Below are positions 8,785 to 17,107 of a stretch of 64,000 bases of DNA, in pieces. Location of the stretch: assembly GCF_028679125.1 (NCBI RefSeq), contig NZ_JAJRCG010000005.1, positions 1 through 64,000 on the forward strand. Reading direction: 5' to 3'. Position numbers and translations under genes: made by a program. This DNA is from Methanoregula sp. Lineage in GTDB: Archaea; Halobacteriota; Methanomicrobia; Methanomicrobiales; Methanospirillaceae. The stretch's first letter is position 1. Every line of letters begins with the position of its first letter. The notes below the pieces were generated by a model. That model was not told the DNA's origin, did not search any database, and saw only the letters and a program-made list of their open reading frames with translations.

Positions 8785-9480
8785 GTGAAGTATGAGATCA
8801 AGTACAAACCCGCGTACTCGCTCCTCGTTGTGCAGCTGAGTGCCGGTGAATCCCTCACGGCCGAAGCGGGATCGATGACCTACATGCAGCCCACGCTTGA
8901 AGTGAAGACCCATCAGCGGGAGAAAGGCTTCTGGGGCACCCTTGGCATGACGCTTGTTGGCGGGCAGTCATTTTTTATAAACGATTTCACCGCGACTGCA
9001 GGTTCCGGAGAAGCTGCGTTCAGTTCTGCACCGCTGGGCGATATCGAGATGCTCGATGTGAGACCGGAGAAGGGATTCATCATCCAGAAAGCGGCGTATG
9101 TGGCCTCCCAGCAGGGCGTCAACCTTGATATCCAGTGGCAGGGCTTCACGAAAGGACTCTTTGGCCAGGGATTGTTCATGATCAAAGTCACGGGAGCCGG
9201 GCCCCTCTTCATCAATACGTTTGGCGCCATCGACAAGCATACACTCGTTGCCGGTGAAAAACTGATCGTTGATAACCATCATCTCGTGGCATTCAGCGAC
9301 ACCTGCCAGTACAAGGTGATCAAATTCGGGGGACTCAAAGAGACCATCCTTGGCGGTGAAGGATTCGTCACCGAGATTACCGGGCCGGGTGAGATATACC
9401 TCCAGACCAAAAATATCCGTGAACTTGCTGACTGGATCTGGACGATCATCGAGCCCCGGGTACAGTCACGGGCACGATAG
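8785..9480 (+). CDS. TIGR00266/AIM24-family protein
   Basis: A 231-residue protein started at GTG 8785, because homologues begin at this point (VKYEIKYKPAYSLL). The open frame extends upstream to 8599, but that extension has no family character. Conserved features include LTAEAGSMTYM, a Gly-rich FWGTLGMTLVGGQSFF segment, and GPLFINTFGAI near residue 140. The family folds as a double-stranded beta-helix like the tryptophan RNA-binding attenuation protein and forms large oligomers. Its cellular role in archaea is not established. It stands alone here, with no operon partner. Confidence 0.85.
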   Translation: MKYEIKYKPAYSLLVVQLSAGESLTAEAGSMTYMQPTLEVKTHQREKGFWGTLGMTLVGGQSFFINDFTATAGSGEAAFSSAPLGDIEMLDVRPEKGFIIQKAAYVASQQGVNLDIQWQGFTKGLFGQGLFMIKVTGAGPLFINTFGAIDKHTLVAGEKLIVDNHHLVAFSDTCQYKVIKFGGLKETILGGEGFVTEITGPGEIYLQTKNIRELADWIWTIIEPRVQSRAR

Positions 9481-9582
9481 TGCACGACCGTGAATATTTT
9501 TTATCCTGGACAGGCAGGTGGGGACCAGGAATCGGGAATAATGAAGGGGAACCCTGCCATCCATCGGGTTATGACAGCACCG

Positions 9583-9760
9583 CCACGGAAGATCTGTTAT
9601 CTGACGATAAGTTAGGTACGCATGATAGGGTCACCTTCTCTGTGACACGTAACCTGTGATCACCGGACCCGATCACAAATTTTCTTTCTTTGAAATAATC
9701 ACGTGTACGTTCCGGTGCCCGTTCATGTACCGTCAATTACCAAACGGTATGCGATCGCCA
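9583..9760 (+). repeat. Decayed copy of the methyltransferase 3' end and its downstream DNA
   Basis: The stretch from GAAGATCTG through GGTACGCATGATA, GGTCACCTTCT and TGTGACACGTAA to CCGGACCCGATCACA matches 2462-2640 (end of the broken methyltransferase and the following spacer) with many substitutions. It no longer encodes protein. It shows that this segment was duplicated before it decayed. A weaker match to part of it recurs at about 10836-10925. The remainder of the 9481-10028 gap contains nothing else recognisable. Confidence 0.6.
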
Positions 9761-10028
9761 GCTAGCCCCCGGGTTTATGAGGGAACGGGTGGGGCCTATG
9801 CCGTCAGGTTCCAGAGTAACTGACCCTTTCCGGAATCGTTCAATTTCCCAAAAGGTCCGGTAAGTGAATTTCCAAAACCCCAAAAATGCCGGCACCGGCC
9901 TAACGAAGACATTGCATTCATTCAGGAGCCCCTCCATTAAAACCACAACCCCTTGAAGAAAAATGATACGAAAGTTATTCTGGTTTCCCGTAGATCGTGT
10001 ACTTATTACACCAGGCTTCTATCCGGGG

Positions 10029-10445
10029 ATGACGATGACCGAACAGGATACTGCAATTGCCAGGAAGTGGATAAAACAGGCACTGCATGATCTGGAGATG
10101 GCGGAGAAAAATATCGGCATCGAAGGGTATGACGTTGCGGCGTTTCTTTCGCATCAGTCCGTAGAGAAACTTCTCAAAGGGCTTGTCGCATATTCCGGTC
10201 AACCTGTTCCAAAAACCCATTTTATCGATGAATTAGGAAGGACACTCCATCTTCCGGATGAAATCCTCGAATGTATCATGGATCTTTCCGCAGATTACCA
10301 GTTTTCACGGTACCCGGATATCAGCGACAGTATTCCTTTTGAACAGTACAATGAGACTCTTGCCCGGCAGCGTATAGCGAGCGCGAAAAATATCTTTGAC
10401 CATGTATCCGATCGTACCCGGAAAATTATGGAGGATGCTCAATGA
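10029..10445 (+). CDS. HEPN-domain protein (toxin half of a HEPN/MNT pair)
   Basis: A 138-residue all-helical protein started at ATG 10029 or 10035, the latter with GGGGAT upstream. The upstream 22 codons from 9963 do not look native. The family signatures are present: RKWIKQALHDLEMAEKNI at the N-terminus, then YDVAAFLSHQSVEKLLKGL (the helix around the catalytic Arg/His region of HEPN proteins) and SRYPDI. Its stop codon overlaps the start of the nucleotidyltransferase gene (ATGA), the standard order of HEPN-MNT modules, in which the MNT partner adenylylates and inactivates the HEPN RNase. Whether this HEPN retains a full R-x4-6-H motif needs alignment. Confidence 0.85.
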   Translation: MTMTEQDTAIARKWIKQALHDLEMAEKNIGIEGYDVAAFLSHQSVEKLLKGLVAYSGQPVPKTHFIDELGRTLHLPDEILECIMDLSADYQFSRYPDISDSIPFEQYNETLARQRIASAKNIFDHVSDRTRKIMEDAQ

Positions 10446-10765
10446 AAGAGGACTGGTACCTTAAACAGTTTTACCGCGACGTTCTCCCCTCGCTCGTACG
10501 GATATTCTCCCCGGTAAAAGTCAAGGTCTTTGGATCCCGGGTGAAAGGCACCGCCACCGATGATTCTGATATTGATGTTATTATAGTCGCAGAATCCTTC
10601 CGAGAAATCCCGTTCGTAAACCGTATGGCGACAGTAATGAAATCTGTGCGATTTCCTAAACACGTGGACTATCTCTGTTATACACCCGATGAATATGAAC
10701 GATTGAAAGACCGGTCAAGTATTCTCAAAGACGCTGAGTCCTATGCAGTCGAAGTCATGTTGTGA
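10442..10765 (+). CDS. MNT-type minimal nucleotidyltransferase (antitoxin half)
   Basis: A 107-residue protein with the DNA polymerase beta-like nucleotidyltransferase motif: GSRVKGTATDDSDIDV at residues 31-46, giving GS followed by the two metal-binding aspartates D43 and D45. A third acidic residue is likely the Asp in HVDYLCY near 79. The size and motif match MNT domains that AMPylate HEPN toxins. It is translated by stop-start overlap with the HEPN gene. Confidence 0.9.
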   Translation: MKEDWYLKQFYRDVLPSLVRIFSPVKVKVFGSRVKGTATDDSDIDVIIVAESFREIPFVNRMATVMKSVRFPKHVDYLCYTPDEYERLKDRSSILKDAESYAVEVML

Positions 10766-10994
10766 AGTATTCATCCCGATACACTTTTTTATCTATTGCA
10801 GTCTCCAGCCACATTGCTACGTTCACTCTTCCAAAAACTTTGTAATGTACAAATTCCAGTACCCGTTCATATTCCGGCAATTGCCAGTTAGCATGCGGCG
10901 ACAGGCTCCCGGGCTTCAGCGTGGAGGTCCCCCCTTGAGCGATGGCAGGGAAAAATCTCATATCCTCCCCACTCTTTACCTGCAGGAAAAGCAC
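10755..10994 (-). CDS. Small unrecognised ORF or relic
   Basis: A 79-codon open frame whose C-terminal two thirds read as plausible protein (LPEYERVLEFVHYKVFGRV, then MWLETAIDKKVYRDEYF). The 10836-10925 part resembles DNA in the decayed segment at about 9700-9790 and, more weakly, at 2586-2640, where it is not open. This suggests a mobile or duplicated piece. There is no ribosome binding site and no known family. It converges with the MNT gene, overlapping its last 11 bases. Confidence 0.25.
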   Translation of the reverse strand: MLFLQVKSGEDMRFFPAIAQGGTSTLKPGSLSPHANWQLPEYERVLEFVHYKVFGRVNVAMWLETAIDKKVYRDEYFTT

Positions 10995-11008
10995 GAACTA
11001 AAATAAGA

Positions 11009-12346
11009 TCAGGAACCGGCCGGGTCTGACACCCGACCGATGAAGAGGATCGTTCCGGTCTCTTTATCCTGGATCAGGAAAACGAACGGATGATCGGCCC
11101 GGAAGACCGTCGGACTGCTGGGGGCAACAGCCCCCAGTCCCATGACAACCCCGGTTGCTGCCGCAGCTTCGGTTCCTTCCTCGTTCACATCGATAAACGC
11201 CTTATGGATGACATCGCTGATGTACAGGTTCTTTGTCCCGTCCATGCCGGAGAAATCCGCAGCTCCGTAAGTGAATGCCGTGGGCATCCCCATGACACTC
11301 AGGGTACCGGGCAGCCGGTACTCGGTTTCCATATGGAATTTCGGGAGGTACAACAGCACGCGCCGGGACGTTGCGGCGTCCTGTAGTGCTGACAGGTTAC
11401 GTTCATCCAGGACCGCCTCAACGGATTGTACGTCATCGTTTTTTGGGAGAATAATTATCATCGATAAGGCTTTTTTGGCAGTATGGGTATAGGGCAGCTC
11501 GATATACTGGACACGGTCGGTTTCTGCGTAACGGTATTTTGCGTCTTCACTCGTGTCCTGCATCATCCGGACGGTTACCGTTTTTCCGGTTTCTGTCCGG
11601 AAATCTGCATCCTGTGTCTGGTTAACATCAAACTGCCGGGCCCAGGTCCCCTTGAAGTAGACTGCGTTGGTGATGACGAGCCGGGTTAAGGGATCGATAC
11701 TTCCTGAGGGCAGGAGATCGCGGATCTTGTTCTCGGTCTTCTGTTCAACCCAGGTGTTGATGGTTGCGCGGGATTCCTCCGGGGTATTTTTGAAATCGAG
11801 GTTGGTTACATTGGCGGAATAACAGGTCCCGGCAATGTCGGTAAATGCCGGGAGGAAGGGATAACTCTTTTCCGCCCAGAGCGCGTTTGCGGTCCGGAGG
11901 GTGTACCCGGTATCTGCGGCATTAATCCCTTCATTGATCCCGGCAAAACCTTCCCTGCGTATCGTGTCATTGTCCGGAAAGTGGAATACCGCGATGATCT
12001 CGTCAGCAGTTGTTCCCTTCGCCCCTTCCCCGGTTATGGCAAGTGCGGATGAGATGGAGAACGGGGAATAAAACAGGTTCTGCCCGGCGCCCGCCGGGTT
12101 TTTGGCAAGGGTTGCATACAGGTCATACGCAAACCGGTTGTTTCCTGCTGATACGGACTGTGCCGCTGGTGTATTCCCGGAAGAACTTGTTGCAGGTACC
12201 GGAGTTATTGCATTCGTATCATGAGGAGAACCGTACGGTGAAGTATTCACAGCAGGTTTTTGCGTCGGGCCCGTGCAGCCGGATACCAGTATTGTGGCAA
12301 TGATCATAACGACCAGGATCCAAAGGCCGGCATGTTTTCGTTTCAT
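11009..12346 (-). CDS. Serpin (I4-family protease inhibitor), lipoprotein
   Basis: A 445-residue protein. The start at 12346 is chosen for the AGGTGATT ribosome binding site and the signal peptide that follows, with lipobox ILVSGC. A Pro/Thr/Ser-rich linker (about 25-65) precedes a complete serpin domain with NLFYSPFSISSAL, the TNAVYFKGTWARQF strand and DHPFVFLI near the end. The reactive-centre hinge, EEGTEAAAATG at about 389-399, has the Gly and small residues needed for loop insertion, so the protein should be inhibitory rather than a non-inhibitory member. The scissile bond is near GLGAV (about 403-407). The target protease is unknown. It is presumably displayed outside the membrane. Confidence 0.92.
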   Translation of the reverse strand: MKRKHAGLWILVVMIIATILVSGCTGPTQKPAVNTSPYGSPHDTNAITPVPATSSSGNTPAAQSVSAGNNRFAYDLYATLAKNPAGAGQNLFYSPFSISSALAITGEGAKGTTADEIIAVFHFPDNDTIRREGFAGINEGINAADTGYTLRTANALWAEKSYPFLPAFTDIAGTCYSANVTNLDFKNTPEESRATINTWVEQKTENKIRDLLPSGSIDPLTRLVITNAVYFKGTWARQFDVNQTQDADFRTETGKTVTVRMMQDTSEDAKYRYAETDRVQYIELPYTHTAKKALSMIIILPKNDDVQSVEAVLDERNLSALQDAATSRRVLLYLPKFHMETEYRLPGTLSVMGMPTAFTYGAADFSGMDGTKNLYISDVIHKAFIDVNEEGTEAAAATGVVMGLGAVAPSSPTVFRADHPFVFLIQDKETGTILFIGRVSDPAGS

Positions 12347-12648
12347 AATCACCTGTTTATCAAAAAAGGAAATATACCTGGCGATAACTGCGGTTTTTTT
12401 CGCAGGTATTTCCCGGTATCCCCGGCGTTCATGTTTCCCGTCACAGGTTTTTCTCATCGGGTTCTGCAGTGTTCCTGATCATGGCATGAATCGTTCCTGG
12501 CTCGTGTTGTGTATCAGCGATACCTTTTGAGAAACGGGAGGAGAATGCCGGAAAACGGTTCACGCTGGACAAGCCGCGTCATTCCCTTCCGATCCACCAG
12601 GATCCAGAAACGGTGCTCACCATCAGACCGGCCGGAAAAAATGCGTTA
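12347..12648. other. Intergenic stretch, nothing recognised
   Basis: About 300 bp between the start of the serpin gene and the end of the methyltransferase gene, both on the minus strand. A run of T on the minus strand (12636-12642) just past the methyltransferase stop may end its transcript. The serpin promoter must also lie here, but no convincing TATA box is picked out. Confidence 0.4.
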
Positions 12649-13362
12649 TCATCTCTTCGTGCAGACATAGGTTGCCTGGAGTCCATTGCTGAACTCTTTT
12701 GAGCTGATATCGAATCCGCTCCGCTGGATCAGTCCTTCCAGGATCCAGTCATAGGTACTGAACTCATCCTTTACGTGGATGACAGCCTCTTCTGCCAGCC
12801 TGGCCTCCACCATCGTTTCCATGGAACTGATCCACGCATCGATCGCCTGGTGCAGGTTATCGGTGCCGGAGGGAAACACAATATCGAACAACAGGAGTTG
12901 GCCTTTGGGTTTGAGCATGCCACAACACCGGGTGAGGGCGACCTGTTTCCAGAAGTCGGGAAGGTGGTGGAGTACGGCAACGCAGACTATGGCGTCGGCC
13001 GGTTCGCCTATGTGCTCATACGTGAGGAGACCCCCGTGGCAATATACGATGTTGGCGATGCCCTTCTCTTCTGCCTGTTTTTTACAGTAATCAAGCATTG
13101 CCCGGGATACGTCAACAGCGTAAATGGTACGGCATTTTCCTGCAGCGTGCAATGCAAATGCTCCCGTGCCACACCCGAGGTCGATCACCGTACTGCCGGA
13201 ATCCAGGGATAAGCGGCGGATGATCGCTTCGGTTGTCCTGGCATAATCGCGGAGCTTCCGGTGCATGGAGTCATACGCAGCCACTTCTTCCATCCGGGAA
13301 AAATCGACACCGGAGAATTTCATCTCGTCATAGTACCAGACAGGTATTTTTGTCATATGCAT
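12649..13362 (-). CDS. Class I SAM-dependent methyltransferase
   Basis: A 237-residue protein started at ATG 13362 with AAAGGAA just upstream. Motif I is DLGCGTGAFALHAA (residues 61-74), the acidic residue of motif II is in YAVDVSRAM, and the post-motif strand is ADAIVCVAVLHHLPD (about 127-141). The C-terminal region (KPKGQLLLFD and after) completes the Rossmann fold. The short N-terminal region (IPVWYYDEMKFSGVDF) is typical of a small-molecule methyltransferase group in methanogens. The substrate is not predictable. It stands alone. Confidence 0.88.
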   Translation of the reverse strand: MHMTKIPVWYYDEMKFSGVDFSRMEEVAAYDSMHRKLRDYARTTEAIIRRLSLDSGSTVIDLGCGTGAFALHAAGKCRTIYAVDVSRAMLDYCKKQAEEKGIANIVYCHGGLLTYEHIGEPADAIVCVAVLHHLPDFWKQVALTRCCGMLKPKGQLLLFDIVFPSGTDNLHQAIDAWISSMETMVEARLAEEAVIHVKDEFSTYDWILEGLIQRSGFDISSKEFSNGLQATYVCTKR

Positions 13363-13728
13363 GGTTCCTTTTAATAACGATCTGCATTCCGGTGGACCGT
13401 GGGGTTTTTAGAGAAATTGCCGGATTGGTAGGGGCTCGTGAAAATGGAGCGTGCTGTGACCGTTATCAGGTTAATCAACCGGATGAGTACCGTGCAGGAA
13501 CTATTCCCGGTTTTTAGTATAATGGGTTTCCCTGGGTTTTACAAAATGATTGTGGGTGCTCTTCCTTCAGCGTGAATCAGGTCACACACCATGGATTTTT
13601 CAAATCGGCCCGTCGCTTTCCCCTTTCGGCCTGTTTCAAATCTCCATCAACGTTCATGACCCTGCAACCCTTCCGGATTCAACCCGACAGGATTATTTTC
13701 CTTGAGGAGGAGAATAGTTCCCTTACCT
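13363..13728. other. Intergenic stretch, nothing recognised
   Basis: A divergent spacer between the methyltransferase (minus) and the SnoaL-like gene (plus). Short open frames here have no family character. The GAGGAGG sequence at 13704-13710 is the only purine-rich site near the next start. Confidence 0.4.
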
Positions 13729-14091
13729 ATGAAGCCACGCGAAATTGTCCGGGCGTTTGTCGAGGCCTTCAATCGTGCCGATGCCGATGCCCTTGCCAGC
13801 CTGTACGCGGAAGATGCGATCAATCATCAGGTCGCCGAATCACCGGTTGAAGGGCGGGAAGCCATCCGCCGGATGTTTGCAGAATCGTTTGCATCGGCAA
13901 AGATGATCTGCATTGTCGAGAACCTGTTCGAAGATGGTGAATGGGCGATCATGGAATGGCGCGATCCCCTCGGGCTCCGGGGTTGTGGTTTCTTTCATGT
14001 GGTCAACGATAAGATCGTCTTCCAGCGGGGGTACTGGGACAAGATCTCGTTCTTCCGCGTCCAGGGTATTCCCCTGCCAAAAGACCTGTGA
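13729..14091 (+). CDS. SnoaL/NTF2-like small domain protein
   Basis: A 120-residue protein with the cone-shaped NTF2-like sequence pattern: REIVRAFVEAFNRADADAL (first helix), SLYAEDAINHQVAESP (pocket loop with Asp and His), REAIRRMF, EDGEWAIMEWRDP and a final GCGFFHVVNDKIVFQRGYWD strand. This matches SnoaL-like polyketide cyclase or limonene-epoxide-hydrolase-like proteins. The reaction is unknown. ATG 13729 gives the family start, but the best ribosome binding site (GAGGAGG) lies 18 bases upstream. A TTG at 13702 would lie on the binding site itself, so the start is uncertain by a few codons. Confidence 0.8.
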   Translation: MKPREIVRAFVEAFNRADADALASLYAEDAINHQVAESPVEGREAIRRMFAESFASAKMICIVENLFEDGEWAIMEWRDPLGLRGCGFFHVVNDKIVFQRGYWDKISFFRVQGIPLPKDL

Positions 14092-14179
14092 GGCCGGGAC
14101 CCGACCCGGCACGAGCGTGCAGATCACCGGGATAAACGATTGGGTGATTCCTCAATATGGGCCACTAATTATAACCATA

Positions 14180-14326
14180 CCCCCCTCTTGCGCCACCAGT
14201 CCCCCGAGGGGGACGGGGCGCATTATGATTGGAAGAAGTCGGTAATAGGGGATACGTCGTCATCGCAATTTGGGGGATGCCGCAGTGGCGGGGGCGGAGG
14301 TGAAACCGAAGCCCCCAAGAACGTCT
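14180..14326. repeat. Hairpin-ended interspersed repeat, copy B
   Basis: Copy B of the element at 1086-1260. It keeps the outer blocks (CCCCCTCTTGCGCC, AGTCCCCCGAGGGGGAC, GGGGCGCATTA at the left; GGGGGATGCCGCAGTGGCGG and GCCCCCAAGAACGTC at the right) with a different middle. The perfect GTCCCCC/GGGGGAC hairpin is conserved. The rest of the 14092-14728 gap shows a GC-rich hairpin right after the SnoaL-like stop (GCCGGG/CCCGGC at 14094-14111) and no gene. Confidence 0.6.
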
Positions 14327-14728
14327 GATATATTGCTTATAGGATTGCCTTAAAAGCCTGAAACAAAAATTTACTGGTGGCGTTAATTAAGGAATCACCA
14401 AAGATTATGATCGTCGGTTATACTTCTATCATCGGAAGAGTATCACATCGTGCCGGAAAACTGTTCAGAACCTGTTTTGGAAAATCGGGAATGTCTCCTG
14501 GTATTCCGGGTTCATTCTCCCGGGTGAAACGGAAATCGTTCGGGAACCATCTCCCTGTTGGTTTCTCCCCGGATTACCCGTGAGTTACCGGTCCCTGAAG
14601 TCCCGGAAAACCGTGGTGAAAATCGAACCAATCCCGGGGGCCGGTCCCGTCAGTACCGATCTCCGCTATTATTTTCACGCTCCCCGCCATCCATTTATCG
14701 TCTCCCCGGACTCACGCTTCCGGGTAGT

Positions 14729-15202
14729 ATGGCAGCACAATGCAAACTCACGGCATTTGTCCTCATGGTAAAGGACATGGACGTGTCACGGAAATTCTAC
14801 GAATCGGTTCTTAGGCAGGAAGTTGCTATGGACCACAGCCTCAATGTCGGGTACACCAGCGGCCTCGCCCTCTGGCAGCAGGACTATGCCCTGAACGTGA
14901 TCCATGGCCGGACCGTGAAACCGGAGAAGGGCAACGATGTTGAGGTCTATTTTGAATCAGCGAATGTTGACGATGCGTATGCCTCCGTCCGGTCGTACGG
15001 TGCAGAGATCGTCCACGGAATCCGCGAACAGCCCTGGGGCCAGCGGGTCTTCCGGTTTCATGACCCGGACGGGTTCGTCATCGAGATTGGCGAGCCCATG
15101 GACGCACTCGTGCGCCGGCTGAACCGTGAAGGGATGACGGAAGCTGAGATCGGAAAAAAGACCACGCTGCCGGCCGGGATCGTGCGGGCAATCCTCGGGT
15201 AA
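14729..15202 (+). CDS. Glyoxalase/bleomycin-resistance superfamily protein (VOC fold)
   Basis: A 157-residue protein started at ATG 14729, because the VOC fold begins directly after it (CKLTAFVLMVKDMDVSRKFY). Two beta-alpha-beta-beta-beta repeats are visible, the second with DAYASVRSYGAEIVHG and ending in FRFHDPDGFVIEIGEP, where Glu is the usual metal ligand. About 25 residues after the fold (REGMTEAEIGKKTTLP) resemble a small helix-turn-helix, which is unusual for the family. The reaction is unknown. The long upstream extension of the open frame to 14558 is not protein-like. Confidence 0.85.
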   Translation: MAAQCKLTAFVLMVKDMDVSRKFYESVLRQEVAMDHSLNVGYTSGLALWQQDYALNVIHGRTVKPEKGNDVEVYFESANVDDAYASVRSYGAEIVHGIREQPWGQRVFRFHDPDGFVIEIGEPMDALVRRLNREGMTEAEIGKKTTLPAGIVRAILG

Positions 15203-15763
15203 CACCGGCAGGGTCCCGGTCGGGTTGGTGTTGTTCCCGAGAGCACATCCCCTGAATACCTCCCCCCGGGGATCCAGGATGTGCCGCAAATGACAAGAAA
15301 TACGAAAACGGCGACATGCCTTATGGAGAATACGTCACCGTTTGTAGTGTGGCATTCACGGATTTGATTGCTCCTGTGCTCCAGGTTATCCGTTTGGGAA
15401 CCTGGATGCCCCGGCATACGACCGCAGGCCGTTCCCGGGATCCCCGTACCAGGGCTGAGATATCTGATCCAATCCCCTGAACCCGGCGCGGATCTGAAAC
15501 AATCCTTCATTTTGATGCGGGGAGACACCATGGATAACCAGCCTGTTGCCCGGGAGATCGTATTTCCATCATTCCCTTTTTATGCCCGCTGCGGGATCAT
15601 CGGTCAGTGCAATAGCCTTTCCCGCGGCCGCAGCAGTATGCGTGGAACGGCCGGTTCGCCCAGACACGATCCCCATAATGCAGGTTTTTTATGCCTTCCG
15701 GATTACACCCCTCATAAAGGTTGTCCATTAGTCTTATGGTTACGGCAGCGTCATAGTGTTTGG
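15203..15763. other. Intergenic stretch upstream of tbp
   Basis: No gene is supported, although the tbp frame is open far upstream. Two similar TTTTTATGCC sequences (about 15575 and 15685) are candidate TATA boxes. The second lies about 75 nt before the tbp ATG, which would give a leader of about 50 nt. Confidence 0.35.
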
Positions 15764-16318
15764 ATGTCCGATAAAAAATACGAATCATTGAAGATTGAGA
15801 ACATCGTTGCATCAGGTGTTATTGCAGAATCCATCGATCTGGTTGAACTTTCCAGCAAGGTAAAGAACTGTGAGCTCAACAAGAAACGGTTTCCCGGCGC
15901 GGTATACCGTATCGCGGATCCCAAGATCGCGTGCCTGATCTTCTCGTCCGGCAAGATCGTGATCACCGGTGTCCGTAATGACAAGGCGCTTGCAGACGGG
16001 CTTGCGATTGTCATCAAATCGTTAAAGGATGCGGGCATTGAGCCTCTCAAGAAACCGCAGGTTGCAGTCACCAACATGGTCTGTTCGTACAATCTCGGCC
16101 GGTACATCAACCTCAACAAGCTGACCGTCACGCTCAATGTCGAGAATGTCGAGTACGAACCCGAACAGTTCCCCGGGCTTGTGTTCCGGATTGCCGAACC
16201 GAAGATCGTTGTCCTGATCTTCTCGTCGGGCAAGATCATCCTCACGGGCGGCAAGACCCTTGTCGATGTCAAGAACGGGCTTGACGTCCTTGAAAAGAAA
16301 CTTGAAAGCGTTATCTGA
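15764..16318 (+). CDS. tbp: TATA-box-binding protein
   Basis: A 184-residue protein, the normal archaeal length, started at ATG 15764. The saddle fold is made of two direct repeats. Residues about 8-93 contain FPGAVYRIADPKIACLIF and SSGKIVITG. Residues about 100-184 contain FPGLVFRIAEPKIVVLIF and SSGKIILTGG. These include the Phe pairs that kink the TATA box and the Ser-Gly-Lys stirrups. TBP recruits TFB and RNA polymerase to archaeal promoters. The ATG is preceded by no strong ribosome binding site. An inverted-repeat terminator follows the gene. Confidence 0.97.
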   Translation: MSDKKYESLKIENIVASGVIAESIDLVELSSKVKNCELNKKRFPGAVYRIADPKIACLIFSSGKIVITGVRNDKALADGLAIVIKSLKDAGIEPLKKPQVAVTNMVCSYNLGRYINLNKLTVTLNVENVEYEPEQFPGLVFRIAEPKIVVLIFSSGKIILTGGKTLVDVKNGLDVLEKKLESVI

Positions 16319-16372
16319 ACCGGGAATTGCATAACCCAATCATCCGGCAGCATCCCGGCCGGACGCTCTCAT

Positions 16373-16427
16373 GTCACCGGCCCCCCAGTACTGGCGGGTG
16401 ACCGGGCCGGCCATCACTCCTTTTTTT
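16373..16427 (+). terminator. Hairpin plus T-run after tbp
   Basis: GTCACC (16373-16378) pairs with GGTGAC (16397-16402), surrounded by further GGCC/GGCC pairing. T7 follows at 16421-16427, about 55-110 bases past the tbp stop. This suits termination of tbp transcription. The remainder of the 16319-16655 gap shows nothing else. Confidence 0.5.
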
Positions 16428-16655
16428 CTGTTTTCAATAGCCGGGCGTGCCGGATGGATCCCGTATACCGGGAGCTCTCAATCCGTATGACTGTGGTACT
16501 ACCGGAACAATCTGCGGTGTGCCGGTCGTACACCCGTCAATGCATAATGCCAACCGCAAGAATTGCGGGAAGAACAAAAGAGATATGAAAAGATTTCATC
16601 TGCCCGGGGCTGTTTTGATCGAACCGGGTTGCAGTCTCTCCGGAACGGAGGAATC

Positions 16656-16925
16656 CTATGCCTTGGGACCCCGGGTCACCCTGCCCCCGGCTGCCCGGAT
16701 GGTTGTCTCAATTTTAGTGAGCAGTTCATCGTCAGCGAGGGCATAAAAAAGCAGCTCATACCGGTTAACCAGCGCAATGGGCTTGAGGATGGCGAGCGGT
16801 GTCTGTCCCGCTTTATTTCTCTCAAAATCAATAGGCACCACGGTCATGGTATCATCTGCCCAGATTGCGATATTCCCGTTTCCCGCTTCATCCCAGAGTT
16901 TCTTCACAATATCCTGCGTTATCAT
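16656..16925 (-). CDS. Small hypothetical protein
   Basis: An 89-residue soluble protein (MITQDIVKKLWDEAGNGNI at the start, then IAIWADDTMTVVPIDFERN, a helical middle and a basic tail). The regular alternation of strands and helices and the absence of low-complexity sequence support a real gene. GAGG lies about ten bases before the ATG. No family is recognised. Confidence 0.6.
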   Translation of the reverse strand: MITQDIVKKLWDEAGNGNIAIWADDTMTVVPIDFERNKAGQTPLAILKPIALVNRYELLFYALADDELLTKIETTIRAAGGRVTRGPKA

Positions 16926-17107
16926 ACAATGGCGTCCTCACCGTGTTGGTACAGTCACAACGGTCCTGCACCCATATAATTCCCACGCACGAACGTACCG
17001 GGCCGGTTCTCATCGGGGGTCCGGACGAGTACCGGCATTTCATCCGGCAACGTGAAAAATAATGTCGCACTGGTATCCGGTGCCCGGCAGCCACGTTCCC
17101 TGGTATC

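Noticed and set aside
14377-14583. Plus-strand short frame before the glyoxalase gene
   Set aside because: Low-complexity basic translation with no start signal; it looks like spacer DNA.
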